A stretch of DNA of 64,000 nucleotides, taken from NCBI RefSeq assembly GCF_900105655.1, contig NZ_LT629787.1:434001-498000 (forward strand), given 5' to 3'. Under the pieces are notes generated by a model. It did not search any database. It saw only the letters and a list, made by a program, of their open reading frames with translations, and had not been told where the DNA came from. Positions 1-10,100 of the stretch are shown piece after piece. This DNA comes from Halopseudomonas salegens. GTDB taxonomy: Bacteria > Pseudomonadota > Gammaproteobacteria > Pseudomonadales > Pseudomonadaceae. A program made the position numbers and the translations under genes. Numbering within the stretch: position 1 is the first letter of the stretch; the number at the start of each line of letters is the position of its first letter.

Positions 1-773
1 CGGGCTGGTTGCTGCTGTTTCGTGCCGAACGGATTGACCGCCAGCACTGGGCTGGTCCGCAGGAACTGGTGCCGGTGCAGGACGCCGTCACCGATATTCA
101 GCCCTTGCCTGAGGGCCCTTTTGTTGCCTGGCAAGTCGAGTTGCGTCAACACAGTCTGCGCTGGTTGGCGATCGAGGAGCAGGCGGCCCAAGACCTGGCG
201 GAAGATCTGGCCGTATCGGTCTCGGTGCAGGAAGTGGAGCAGTTGATGACCCAGTTGCAGCGTGCCAACGAGCAACTGGAAACCCTGGCGCATACGGACC
301 CCTTGACCAGAATATGGAACCGCTACCGTATCGAGCAGGCCATCGATGCTGAGATCAGTGCCGGCGAGCGTTATGGGCGGGCCTTCTCGTTGCTGCTGTT
401 TGATATTGATAACTTCAAGGCGGTGAATGATACCCATGGCCATGAACTGGGTGATCAGGTGTTGGCGAAAATGGCTGAAGTGGTCATGGGGGCCTTGCGC
501 AGCTCCGATCTCTTTGGTCGTTGGGGTGGCGAGGAATTTATTGTGCTGGCGGTTGAAACCGGAGCTGCCGATGCCGGGCTGCTGGCTGAACGCCTGCGAG
601 TCGCGGTGGCCGAGACGTCTTTTCCGCCATTGGCGCAGGTAACCATCAGTGTTGGCGCGGCGCGTTGGCAGTCGGGGGAAACCCGCAAGCAGCTGATTGC
701 ACGTGCGGATCAGGCGATGTATCAGGCCAAGCAGGCGGGCCGCAACCAGACGGTATTGGCCCGCGCTGACTGA
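1..773 (+). CDS. Diguanylate cyclase (GGDEF), 5' end outside the window
   Basis: The reading frame is open from the left edge, so the N-terminus is missing. The visible 257 residues end in a full GGDEF domain that would condense two GTP into cyclic di-GMP. It has the metal/substrate segment DIDNFKAVNDTHGHELGD, the active-site motif GGEEF, and an RSSD five residues before it, which fits the RxxD inhibitory I-site. A short helical stretch (QLMTQLQRANEQLETL) just before the domain looks like the usual coiled linker from a sensor domain. The sensor itself is unknown because it lies outside the window. The activity is a family inference from intact motifs. Confidence 0.93.
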   Translation, partial: GWLLLFRAERIDRQHWAGPQELVPVQDAVTDIQPLPEGPFVAWQVELRQHSLRWLAIEEQAAQDLAEDLAVSVSVQEVEQLMTQLQRANEQLETLAHTDPLTRIWNRYRIEQAIDAEISAGERYGRAFSLLLFDIDNFKAVNDTHGHELGDQVLAKMAEVVMGALRSSDLFGRWGGEEFIVLAVETGAADAGLLAERLRVAVAETSFPPLAQVTISVGAARWQSGETRKQLIARADQAMYQAKQAGRNQTVLARAD

Positions 774-880
774 CCATACCGCTGACTAATGGGTCATCAT
801 TTGTCATATTAAACTCGCTGCCGTCAGGACGCAGAGCAGGTATCTTGATTGCCTGACATGCCCCTGATGGAGGATTTTGT

Positions 881-2059
881 GTGAGTGATCTGACTGCTTT
901 TCGCCAGGACGTACGGGCCTGGCTGGAAGACAACTGTCCATTGAGTATGCGTGAGCCGGCTACCAGTGATGCCGATTTCTGCTGGGGTGGGCGCAACTTC
1001 CAGTTCCAGAGTGCCGATCAGAAGTTGTGGCTTGAACGCATGGCCGAGCGCGGCTGGACCGCACCGGACTGGCCGACCGAGTACGGCGGTGGTGGCTTGA
1101 GCCGGGCGGAAACCAAGGTGTTGCAGGAAGAAATGGCGCGCATCAAGGCACGTGCGCCGTTGTCCAGCTTTGGTGTCTGGATGATCGGCCCGGCGATTCT
1201 CAAGTTCGGCTCGGAGGAGCTCAAGCGTCAGCATCTGCCTCCGATCATTCGCGGTGAGATTCGCTGGTGTCAGGGCTATAGCGAACCCGGTGCCGGTTCT
1301 GACCTGGCCGGCCTGCAGACCAAGGCCGAAGATCAGGGCGATCACTTTATCGTCAATGGCCAGAAAATCTGGACCTCCTATGCCGACAAAGCTGACTGGA
1401 TGTTCTGTCTGGTGCGCACCAATACCGAAGCCAAGAAGCAACTGGGTATCAGTCTGGTGCTCTTTGACATGACCACGCCAGGTGTCTCGACCCGCCCGAT
1501 CAAGCTGATTTCCGGCAGCTCGCCCTTCTGCGAGACCTTCCTCGATAACGTCAAGGTCGAGAAAAGCCAGGTGGTCGGTGAGATCAACGCCGGCTGGACC
1601 ATCGCCAAGTATCTGCTGACCCATGAGCGGGAAATGATTGGTGGCATGGGCCGCACGGCGGCTGGTCAGAAAACCCTGTCACAGATTGCCGTCGAAGCCG
1701 TCGGGTTGGAGCAGGGCAGGTTGGCAGATGGCTATCTGCGCAGCGAATTGACGCGCTGGGATCTTGATTCAGAAGCCTTTGCCCTGACCGCGGAGCGCGT
1801 GCTGGACGAGGCCAAGGCCGGGCAGGGCGTTGGTGCGGCCTCGGCGGTGCTCAAGTATTACGGTACCGAGCTGAACAAGCGCCGCCAGGAGCTGTTGATT
1901 GCCCTGCATGGTAGCGATGCCATGATCTGGGACGGTGAAGCCAGCAACAACGGCGCCATGCCGCGTGCCTGGCTGCGCTCCAAGGGCAACTCGATCGAGG
2001 GCGGCACCTCGGAAATCCAGCTCAACGTTATCGCCCGCAATATTCTCGGGCTGCAGTGA
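881..2059 (+). CDS. Acyl-CoA dehydrogenase, catalytic-type subunit
   Basis: This 392-residue flavoprotein has the acyl-CoA dehydrogenase fold: N-terminal helices, a middle beta domain with QGYSEPGAGSDLAGLQT, and a C-terminal helical domain. It would oxidise an acyl-CoA to the 2-enoyl-CoA with FAD. Near the C-terminus SIEGGTSEIQ places a Glu at residue 373, where the family's catalytic base normally sits. The GTG start at 881 follows GGAG at a good distance. The next gene, 19 bases downstream, encodes a shorter dehydrogenase without this Glu. Such pairs in actinobacterial steroid catabolism form mixed tetramers, so a heteromeric enzyme is likely here. The substrate is not determinable. Confidence 0.93.
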   Translation: MSDLTAFRQDVRAWLEDNCPLSMREPATSDADFCWGGRNFQFQSADQKLWLERMAERGWTAPDWPTEYGGGGLSRAETKVLQEEMARIKARAPLSSFGVWMIGPAILKFGSEELKRQHLPPIIRGEIRWCQGYSEPGAGSDLAGLQTKAEDQGDHFIVNGQKIWTSYADKADWMFCLVRTNTEAKKQLGISLVLFDMTTPGVSTRPIKLISGSSPFCETFLDNVKVEKSQVVGEINAGWTIAKYLLTHEREMIGGMGRTAAGQKTLSQIAVEAVGLEQGRLADGYLRSELTRWDLDSEAFALTAERVLDEAKAGQGVGAASAVLKYYGTELNKRRQELLIALHGSDAMIWDGEASNNGAMPRAWLRSKGNSIEGGTSEIQLNVIARNILGLQ

Positions 2060-2078
2060 ACCGAATCGAGGACAGACC

Positions 2079-3221
2079 ATGAGCGCTTTGGTACTCAACG
2101 ATGAACAACAGATGCTCAAGGATGCCGCCAAGGGCTTCCTGAGCGAACAGGCACCGGTCAGCCAGTTGCGCCAACTGCGCGACAGTCAGGACGAGACCGG
2201 TTTTTCCCGTGACCTGTGGCAGCAGATGGTAGAGATGGGCCTGGTGGGCACCCTGATTCCGGAGGCCTTCGGTGGTTCACAGTTTGGCCAGGTAGGTATG
2301 GGCCAGATCAGCGAACAGGCGGGGCGCAATCTCAGCGTGTCGCCCCTGCTGTCGACCGCGATTGTCGGTGTCAGCAGCCTGTTGCTGGCCGGCTCCGAAC
2401 AGCAGCAAGCAGCGGTGCTACCGGACATTGCCGCCGGCAAACTGATCACTGCCTTGGCGATGGATGAAGTCGCCCGGCACAATCCGCGTCAGGTCGGCAC
2501 CCGGCTGGAGCAAGACGGTGATGGCTGGTTGCTCAACGGCTGCAAGAAATGTGTCGTCGACGGCCATGTGGCGGATCATTTCATTGTGACGGCGCGCAGC
2601 AGTGGTGACACCGATGCGGCCGAGGGCATCAGCCTGTTGTTGGTGGATGCCAGCCTGCCGGGGATTCAGGTTGAACGCACCAGCATGGTGGATAGCCGCA
2701 ATGCCGCCTCAGTCAGTTTTGATCAGGTCAAACTGCCGGCGACTGTCTTGCTGGGCAGGGTGGGTGAAGGCTTTGCCGCGCTGGAGCTGATTCTTGATGT
2801 AGCTAATGCGCAACTGGCCGCCGAACTGCTGGGCATCGCGGAAGAGTCCTTCAGCCGCACGGTCAGTTATCTGCAGGAACGCAAACAGTTCGGCGTGACG
2901 CTGGGCTCCTTCCAGGCGCTGCAGCATCGCTGTGCGCACCTGTTCAGTGAGATTGAACTGGTCAAATCAGTCGTACTCAAGGCGCTGCAATCGTTGGATG
3001 AGGGCGCCGAGGATGCTGCTCAACGGGTCAGTCTGGCCAAGGCCAAGGCCTGTGAAGTCGCTGAGCTGGCAACCAATGAAGGCGTCCAGCTGCACGGCGG
3101 TATGGGCATGACCGATGAGTTTGATATTGGCCTGTTCATGAAACGTGCGCGTATGGCGCAGCAATTGTTCGGCGATTATCGCTATCATGCCGACCGCTTT
3201 GCCCGCTTGCGCGGCTACTGA
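2079..3221 (+). CDS. Acyl-CoA dehydrogenase, second subunit lacking the usual catalytic Glu
   Basis: This 380-residue dehydrogenase lies 19 bases after the previous gene and is surely co-transcribed. It keeps the fold, including RKQFGVTLGSFQALQH and the FAD-contacting LHGGMGMTDEFDIG near the C-terminus. It ends soon after, with no YEGT/IEGG-like segment, so the usual catalytic base is absent. This is the expected pattern for the partner subunit of an alpha2beta2 acyl-CoA dehydrogenase. The ATG at 2079 was chosen over an in-frame upstream start because the upstream option would overlap the preceding gene by over 120 bases. The alternative is an independent enzyme with a catalytic base elsewhere. 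Confidence 0.92.
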   Translation: MSALVLNDEQQMLKDAAKGFLSEQAPVSQLRQLRDSQDETGFSRDLWQQMVEMGLVGTLIPEAFGGSQFGQVGMGQISEQAGRNLSVSPLLSTAIVGVSSLLLAGSEQQQAAVLPDIAAGKLITALAMDEVARHNPRQVGTRLEQDGDGWLLNGCKKCVVDGHVADHFIVTARSSGDTDAAEGISLLLVDASLPGIQVERTSMVDSRNAASVSFDQVKLPATVLLGRVGEGFAALELILDVANAQLAAELLGIAEESFSRTVSYLQERKQFGVTLGSFQALQHRCAHLFSEIELVKSVVLKALQSLDEGAEDAAQRVSLAKAKACEVAELATNEGVQLHGGMGMTDEFDIGLFMKRARMAQQLFGDYRYHADRFARLRGY

Positions 3222-3227
3222 CGCCTG

Positions 3228-3274
3228 GCTTCTCTTCGGCCGGGGTGGCATTCGTCTCCTGGCCAGAGAGAAGC
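3228..3274. terminator. Weak hairpin between convergent genes
   Basis: GCTTCTCT at 3228-3235 pairs with AGAGAAGC at 3267-3274, and GGCC pairs further inside the loop. It sits between the converging dehydrogenase and GGDEF-EAL genes. There is no clear T-run, so a termination role is only suggested by position. Confidence 0.3.
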
Positions 3275-3323
3275 AAGCCTTGCTGCAAGCCGCGGCAGAA
3301 CGCAAGCCTGACTGGCTTTCGCC

Positions 3324-5834
3324 TTATGCCATTTGCTGCAGATACCTTGTGCAGGCATCAGCTGGCTGCGGCTTGCCCCAGATAAATCCCTGTATCTGGC
3401 CACATCCTAGCTCGCTGAGAACCTTCAGCTGACTGGGCGTCTCTACCCCTTCTGCCAGCGTGTCGACGGACAGGTTGTGCGCCAGCTGGATAATGCTGCG
3501 CAACATCTCCAGGCTGCTGTTGTCGGTGTCCACATATTCAATGAAACTGCGGTCAATCTTCAGGGTATCCACCGGGAAATGTCGCAGCTGAGCCAGTGAA
3601 GAGAAGCCGGTACCAAAGTCATCAATAGCCAGCCGTACTCCCAGATCATGCAGGACCTTCAGTTGCTGGCTGGCATGGACGGGGTTTTCCATGGCAACTC
3701 CTTCGGTCAGTTCAAGCTCCAGACAGCCTGGTTGGAGCTGATGGGCATGCAATGCAGCCGCCAGCCGGACGACGAGTTCCATCCTGCGGAACTGAACAGC
3801 AGAAATATTGATGGCCAGGCGTAAATCGCTGTGCCCATCCTGCTGCCAGCTAGCCAGTTGCTGCAAGCCGGTAGCAATGACCCACTCACCGAGCTGAATG
3901 ATTTGCCCGCTACTTTCCGCGATGGGAATGAATTCGCTGGGCGAAATTGTGCCCAACTCCGGATGTTGCCAGCGCAGCAGGGCCTCAAAGCCGACCAGGC
4001 GTTGCTCGGGCAGCAGCCACTGTGGCTGATAATGCAGGCTCAGTTCGTTACGCTCAATGGCTCCACGCAAGGCATTTTCCAGCGTCAGTGAGCGGCTCAT
4101 GCGTTCTTGCAGGTTGCTGGTGAAAAAATGCATCTCATTGCGCCCCAGAGCCTTGGCCTGGTACATCGCTGCATCAGCATGCTGCATCAGGTTGCCCAGC
4201 GCTACGCCATCCATCGGGTAGATTGCAATACCGATGGATGCTGTAATGGTGGTGGTGTTATCGGCAAACTGGATTGGTTGTGCCATGCTGTCCAACAGGC
4301 GTTGGGCTACATGGGCAGCTCCGGCGGCATCGGCACCGGGCAAGGCCAGCACAAACTCGTCGCCGCCCTGGCGCGACAGGGTGTCTTCATCTCGCAGGTT
4401 GTTGCCCAGGCGCTCCGCGACGGCACATAACAGCGCATCGCCGGCAGTATGGCCGAGGGTGTCATTGATATGTTTGAAGTGGTCCAGATCGATGAACAGT
4501 ATGGCCAGCGAGCTGTTTTGTCGCTGGGCCAGATGGATGGACAGGTTGACCCGCTCTTCAAACAGGGTGCGGTTGGGCAGTCCGGTCAGGCTGTCGAAAT
4601 GTGCCAGTTGAATGATGCGCTCTTCCTGCGCCTTGAGCTCAGTGACATCGCGAACCAGTACTACGTGCCCGTCAGTACGCCCGTTGATCATGCGGGCAGC
4701 TGCACTCAGTTGTAGCCAAAGGCGCCGTTTTTCGCCCTGCCAGACAAAGGGCGGACTTTGGGCAAAGCCGGCTTTGCTGGCCTGCTCCAGGGCAAGTTTG
4801 CTGACATGGAGCGCCTGTGCGGGCAAGAGCGCCGCAGGTGTTTTGCCGAGCAGGCTTTCCGGGCTGAGCTGCAAGCGGCTATCGGCTGCCGGATGAAAGT
4901 TGACCACCCGCTGCTGCTGATCGAGCTCAAACAGCATATCGGGTATCGCGTCAAAGGTTGCCTGAAGTTTGGCCCGCGACTGCGCCAGTTCATTGAACGG
5001 CTTGTCTACCCCTTCAATAAAGATGCCCCGAAACAGTAACCCATAGGCAATCACCTTGAAGACATGTCCGAGCAGGTTGAAGTGATCGGTTACTGAGGCG
5101 TAAAGGGTAAAGCAGAAGCCCCCCATGGCCATGGCCAGGGAGGCAGCAAACAGCGCTGAGGCGTTGAATTTTTGCGCTAGTCGCATCAGTTGCCACAGCC
5201 GCCAGGCGGTCAGAATATGGATGCCGATCAACGCATATTCCATGCCGACTTTCAAAGGCGTCAGGCCCTGGCCCTGAATAAAGAGAGCGGGCAGGTGCTG
5301 GGGGAGACCGAGTATCAGCCCATGGACTGCCATAGTGAGCAAGAGTCCGAGGGATAACAACGTCCAGCGCCAATGGCGCTGACTGAGGGTTTGCCAGGAG
5401 GCAAAAGCCACCCAGAGCAGGCTGAGGGCCGCCACTGCGCGTGCGGCCAGCCAGAACGCAATGGCTTTTTCCGGGTCTGCCGGGGTTACGAAGTCAGGCA
5501 TGCCCTGATAGGACAGCATGTGGCTGAAGTCGAGCAGGGCGACAACCAGAAAGCCGCAAGCGAGGATCAGCAGGTTATGTGTTCCCAGGCGTTTGTGGGT
5601 TGCCCAACTGACGGCAAAGATACAGGCCGCTGCCACAATAGCCAGGGTTTCCAGCAGCATGTGCAGGGGCAGATAATTGGCCTGCCCCTGGAGCCAGAGT
5701 GGTGGAGGCATCAGCATGAACAGCAGCAATACCAGCAACATGCCTGTGAGCAATAGCAGGAGTGGCAGCAGGGTTTGCCGATGGCTGATATGAACGCGTG
5801 TCAGAAGGGTGCGCGAGATGGGGGTGTGGGTCAT
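3324..5834 (-). CDS. Membrane MASE3-PAS-GGDEF-EAL cyclic-di-GMP enzyme
   Basis: This 836-residue protein begins with about eight hydrophobic segments (roughly residues 20-280). The segment LLDFSHMLSYQGMP is typical of the MASE3 membrane sensor domain. A PAS-like region follows (about 295-410), then a GGDEF domain with an intact GGDEF and RDED I-site, then an EAL domain with EALLRW and DDFGTGFSSLAQL. Both halves look catalytically competent, so synthesis, breakdown or switched activity of c-di-GMP are all possible. Most such hybrids act mainly as phosphodiesterases. The ligand sensed by the membrane domain is unknown. It is a single gene, divergent from the CidA-like gene and convergent with the dehydrogenase pair. 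Confidence 0.95.
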   Translation of the reverse strand: MTHTPISRTLLTRVHISHRQTLLPLLLLLTGMLLVLLLFMLMPPPLWLQGQANYLPLHMLLETLAIVAAACIFAVSWATHKRLGTHNLLILACGFLVVALLDFSHMLSYQGMPDFVTPADPEKAIAFWLAARAVAALSLLWVAFASWQTLSQRHWRWTLLSLGLLLTMAVHGLILGLPQHLPALFIQGQGLTPLKVGMEYALIGIHILTAWRLWQLMRLAQKFNASALFAASLAMAMGGFCFTLYASVTDHFNLLGHVFKVIAYGLLFRGIFIEGVDKPFNELAQSRAKLQATFDAIPDMLFELDQQQRVVNFHPAADSRLQLSPESLLGKTPAALLPAQALHVSKLALEQASKAGFAQSPPFVWQGEKRRLWLQLSAAARMINGRTDGHVVLVRDVTELKAQEERIIQLAHFDSLTGLPNRTLFEERVNLSIHLAQRQNSSLAILFIDLDHFKHINDTLGHTAGDALLCAVAERLGNNLRDEDTLSRQGGDEFVLALPGADAAGAAHVAQRLLDSMAQPIQFADNTTTITASIGIAIYPMDGVALGNLMQHADAAMYQAKALGRNEMHFFTSNLQERMSRSLTLENALRGAIERNELSLHYQPQWLLPEQRLVGFEALLRWQHPELGTISPSEFIPIAESSGQIIQLGEWVIATGLQQLASWQQDGHSDLRLAINISAVQFRRMELVVRLAAALHAHQLQPGCLELELTEGVAMENPVHASQQLKVLHDLGVRLAIDDFGTGFSSLAQLRHFPVDTLKIDRSFIEYVDTDNSSLEMLRSIIQLAHNLSVDTLAEGVETPSQLKVLSELGCGQIQGFIWGKPQPADACTRYLQQMA

Positions 5835-5996
5835 AGCAGCAAAATGCTCGGCATGCCTTTCAGGTTGGGCCAGTTAGAAGCTTCAGTATAGTCGTGGGGG
5901 TATATGCATGACTAGCCACCTTGCGTGAGAGCCGGCAATGAGCGCCAGCTCGTGCAGTGGTATGCTTGCACTTTTGCTGTGCCGAGAGCGTGCGCC

Positions 5997-6362
5997 ATGC
6001 TATTACGCGGTCTGACCTGGTTGATCCTGTTCCAGTTGCTGGGCACCGGATTGAATATCCTGCTATTGCCCTTTTTACCGGGTCCGATTATCGGAATGGT
6101 TCTGTTGCTGGGGTTTTTGCTGGTTCGTGGCGAGGTGCCGGTACCGGTTGAGCAGGCTGCGGGTAGCCTGCTGAGATACCTGCCCTTGATACTGGTGCCA
6201 CCGGCTGTCGGGGTCATGGCCTATGGCGCTGAAATGCGCACCTTCGGTCTGGGCATCCTGCTGACTCTGGTGATTTCCTTTGCTTTGGCTCTGCCGCTCT
6301 GCGGCTGGTTGCTGCAGCGCTTTCTGGCTCGCCGAGTGGCAGCGGAGAACAGCCATGACTGA
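5997..6362 (+). CDS. CidA/LrgA family membrane protein
   Basis: This small protein of 121 residues has four hydrophobic segments. The conserved segment LPGPIIGMVLLLGFL identifies the CidA/LrgA family, once called holin-like and now tied to export or import of by-products such as pyruvate and to control of cell lysis. The ATG at 5997 gives the usual family length; an earlier GTG at 5925 in the same frame would add an atypical polar tail. It overlaps the next gene, its LrgB-type partner, by 8 bases, so the two are translationally coupled. Its specific substrate is unknown. Confidence 0.88.
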   Translation: MLLRGLTWLILFQLLGTGLNILLLPFLPGPIIGMVLLLGFLLVRGEVPVPVEQAAGSLLRYLPLILVPPAVGVMAYGAEMRTFGLGILLTLVISFALALPLCGWLLQRFLARRVAAENSHD

Positions 6363-7080
6363 GCTGGCGCTGGCCTGGCAGGCGATTATCGAGCACCCCT
6401 GGTTCTGGCTGGGCGTGACGCTGGCGGCCTACCAGTTCGGCGTGGCCTTGTATGAGCGCAGCAAGCTGGCGATTCTGCATCCGGTACTGCTGTCGATTAC
6501 CCTGATTATTGCCTTGCTCTGGTTTCTCGGGGTGAACTTTGAGTATTACCGGGCTGCGGTCAACCCGTTGCTTATCCTGCTCGGGCCGGCAACCGTGGCA
6601 CTGGCCGTGCCGCTGTACCTGAACCTGCGTCGCATCCGCCAGTTTTTCTGGCCGGTGATGCTGACGCTGTTGCTGGGTGGTGGTTTTGCCACGGTCAGTA
6701 CCTTGCTGCTGGCCTGGTTGTTTGGCCTCAATCCTATGCTGATTCTGACCCTGGCCCCGAAATCGGTAACTTCGCCGATTGCCATGCTGGTGGCTGAACA
6801 GATTGGTGGTGTGGCGGCACTGGCCGCGGTGTTTGTCATGCTTACCGCGATTATCGCCACCCTGATCGGACCGGGGTTGCTCAAGCTGTGCCGGATTACC
6901 CACCCGGCGGCCTGGGGCCTGGCCATGGGCATGTGCGCGCATGCAGTAGGCACGGCGCGGGCAATGGAAGAAAGTGAAGAGGCGGGGGCCTTTGCCGCCC
7001 TGGGTATGAGCCTGATGGGTATTCTGACCGCGCTGCTGTTGCCGCTCGGCGTGACGCTCTGGTTGCTCTGGGTGGGGTGA
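6355..7080 (+). CDS. LrgB/CidB family membrane protein
   Basis: This 241-residue polytopic protein has the LrgB hallmarks: LAPKSVTSPIAMLVAEQIGG in the middle and HAVGTARAMEESEEAGAF near the C-terminus. It is the standard partner of the CidA/LrgA protein encoded just upstream, and the genes overlap by 8 bases. Such pairs are inner-membrane proteins affecting murein hydrolase activity or small-metabolite movement. No LytSR or CidR regulator is next to it, so control cannot be read from the context. The gene converges on the acyl-CoA carboxylase gene with a 25-base gap. Confidence 0.92.
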   Translation: MTELALAWQAIIEHPWFWLGVTLAAYQFGVALYERSKLAILHPVLLSITLIIALLWFLGVNFEYYRAAVNPLLILLGPATVALAVPLYLNLRRIRQFFWPVMLTLLLGGGFATVSTLLLAWLFGLNPMLILTLAPKSVTSPIAMLVAEQIGGVAALAAVFVMLTAIIATLIGPGLLKLCRITHPAAWGLAMGMCAHAVGTARAMEESEEAGAFAALGMSLMGILTALLLPLGVTLWLLWVG

Positions 7081-7105
7081 GCCCTTGCGGGCTCACCGGT
7101 CAGCT

Positions 7106-10100
7106 TTACCAGGTATCGACAAAGGGCCGTAGCCCGGCTTGCAGCGACTCCGGCGGTGCCGAACTCAGGCCGCGCAGTAGCCAGTCGCGGGTTTCGAGCG
7201 GATCGATCACCGCATCGATTTCCAGGAAGCTGGCCATGCTCAAGCCCTTGCCGCGCTGGTACAGCTCGGCCACCAGTTTGTCGAACAGCGCCTGCTGTTC
7301 AGCGGGGTCCTCAATGGCTGCCAGCTCCTTGGCATAACCCAGCCGCACCGCACCTTCCAGCCCCATGGCGCCAAACTCACTGCTGGGCCAGCCGATGGTG
7401 AACATGGGCGCATGAAAGCTGCCTGCGGCCATGGCCTGAGCACCCAGACCGTAGCCCTTGCGCAGCACAATGGTAAAGAATGGAATCTGCAGACTGGCGG
7501 CGGTAACGAACATCCGCGATACATGCCGTACCGTCGCTTGCTGCTCGGAATCCGGGCCGACCATGAAACCGGGCGTATCACACAGGGATACCATCGGCAG
7601 ACCATGGGCCTGACACAGTTGCATAAAGCGCGCAGCCTTGTCACCGCTGACGGCATCAATGGCGCCGCCCAGGTGCATCGGGTTATTGGCGATCAGGCCG
7701 AAGGCCTTGCCCTGAATGCGGATCAACGCGGTGATCAGGCCGGGGGCAAACTCGCGGCGCAACTCCAGCACCGAGCCGGTATCGGCCAGAGTCTCGATCA
7801 CCTCACGAATGTCGTACACGCGCAGGCGGTTTTCCGGAATCAGGTGGCGCAGGGTGCGTTGGTCGACACACTCGCCGCCGGGCAAGTCGCCCTGGAAGTA
7901 GGACAGATATTGCTTGGCGACGCGGGTGGCTTCGGCTTCATCCTTGACCAGTACATCAATCACCCCGTTGGCGCTGTGCATGCTGGTCGGGCCGACCTGT
8001 TCGGGGGTGAAACGGCCTAGGCCGCCGCCTTCGATCATCGCCGGGCCGGCCATGCCGACGGTGGCATTGTCGGTGGCAATAATCACATCACAGCAACCCA
8101 GCAGGGCTGCATTGCCGGCAAAGCAACGCCCGGACGCCACGCCCACCAGCGGTACCTGACCACTCAATCGGGCCATGCGCATGAAGGTGGTGCAATCCAG
8201 CCCGGCAACCCCGACCTTGTCGATATCACCGGGGCGTCCGCCGCCACCTTCGGTAAAGAACACCAATGGCAAGCGCCATTGCTCAGCCAGCTCCAGCATG
8301 CGGTCGGTTTTCTTGTGGTTGGTCACGCCCTGGGTGCCGGCAAATACCGTGTAGTCGTAACTCATGGCCATGCAGCGGGCATTTTCTGCGCCGAAGTGCG
8401 CGGCATTGACGGTGCCGATGCCGGTAATCAGGCCGTCCGCCGGGCTCATTTTCAGCAAATCTTCATGGCTGCGGCGCGAGCGCTGCGCCGCCAGGGCAAA
8501 GCCGCCGTATTCCATAAAGCTGCCGTCATCCAGCAGATCGGCGAGGTTTTCGCGGGCAGTGCGCTGGCCGGTTTTGCGCCGCTTGGCAACCGCGTCCGGG
8601 CGGCGTTCGTCGGTCAGGTCGGCCTGGCGTTCCAGCACTTCGCGCAGGTCATTGCGGATATGCTCAAGATCGATGGATTCCTCCGTAACCAGGCCGTCAG
8701 CGCTGACGTCGGCTGGCTCCAGAAACAGCAAGGGGCTGCCTTCAAACAGGTTGTCACCGGGTGCAACGGCCAGGGCGCGAACCATACCGCTCTGGGTTGC
8801 CTTGACCACAAACTCCATTTTCATCGCTTCCATCACTGCAACCTGCTGGCCAACAGCAATGGCATCGCCGATTTGCACATCCAGGCTGACCAGTACACCT
8901 TGTACCGGTGCGTTGAGCGGCTCGGTACCCGCTGGAGCGTCGACATCGGTATGCTGTTGCACGGTGCTGCGGGCACTGCCTTTTACGTACAAATGCGGGT
9001 GTGCCTGAGTGCCGGCGCCAACCAGCGCCGCAGCGTGCGTTTCGATAAAAGCGGTACTGACCGAGTTGGCTTGTACCTCAGGGTGCTGCAGCAGGTTCTG
9101 TAAAAAATGCAGGTTGCTGACGACGCCGTCGAGGCGGAATTCGCACAGGGCGCGGTAAGCGCGCTTGAGTACGCTGGCATAGTCGGCATCGGCATGTACG
9201 ATGACCTTGGCCAGCAGGGAATCAAAGCTGGGGCTGGTGGTGTACCCGGTATAGCCATAGCCATCGACGCGGATACCCGGGCCGCTGGGTGGCTCGTAGG
9301 CGCTCAGGGTGCCACCGGCCGGGCGTGCACTGCCATCGCTTGCCATGCTTTCCAGGTTGATGCGCAGCTGCACGGCGTGGCCACGCGGTTGTGGGATATT
9401 TGCCTGGATCAGGCCAAGTTCGGCCAGGGTGGCACCGGCAGCCAGGTGCAGTTGAATCTGCGCCAGATCCAGCCCGGTTACCGCTTCAGTCACGGTATGT
9501 TCAACCTGGATGCGCGGGTTGGCTTCCATAAAGACAAAGTCGCCCTTGTCTTCATCGAGCAGGAATTCGACCGTGCACAGGCCGCGATAGCCGACGGCGG
9601 CCGTCAGTTCGAGTGCGGCAGCTAGCAGCTGTTCGCGTATCTGTGGATCAAGCCCGGGGGCGGGTGCGACTTCCAGGAGCTTCTGGTTGCGCCGTTGCAG
9701 GGTGCAATCGCGCTCCCACAGGTGGACCACCTGCTCACCGTCACCAATGATCTGCACTTCGATATGCCGCGCGTGGCGAATCAGGCGCTCGATGTACAGG
9801 TCGCCATTACCAAAGGCGGCCCTGGCTTCGGACTGGCAGCGGTTATAGGCGTCTTCCAGTTCGGCCGGGTCGAGTACCGCACGCATGCCGCGTCCACCGC
9901 CGCCGGCCAGTGCTTTGAGCATCACCGCGGCATCGGCTCCGAGGTCGGCCATAAAGGCGCGTGCCTGTTCCAGGCTGGTCGGCTGATTGGTGCCCTGCAC
10001 CAGAGGCACACCCAACTCCAGTGCCAGCGCGCGGGCGCTGGCCTTGTCGCCGAAACGCTGCAATACCTTTGTGTCGGGCCCGATAAAGCGGATACCGGCT

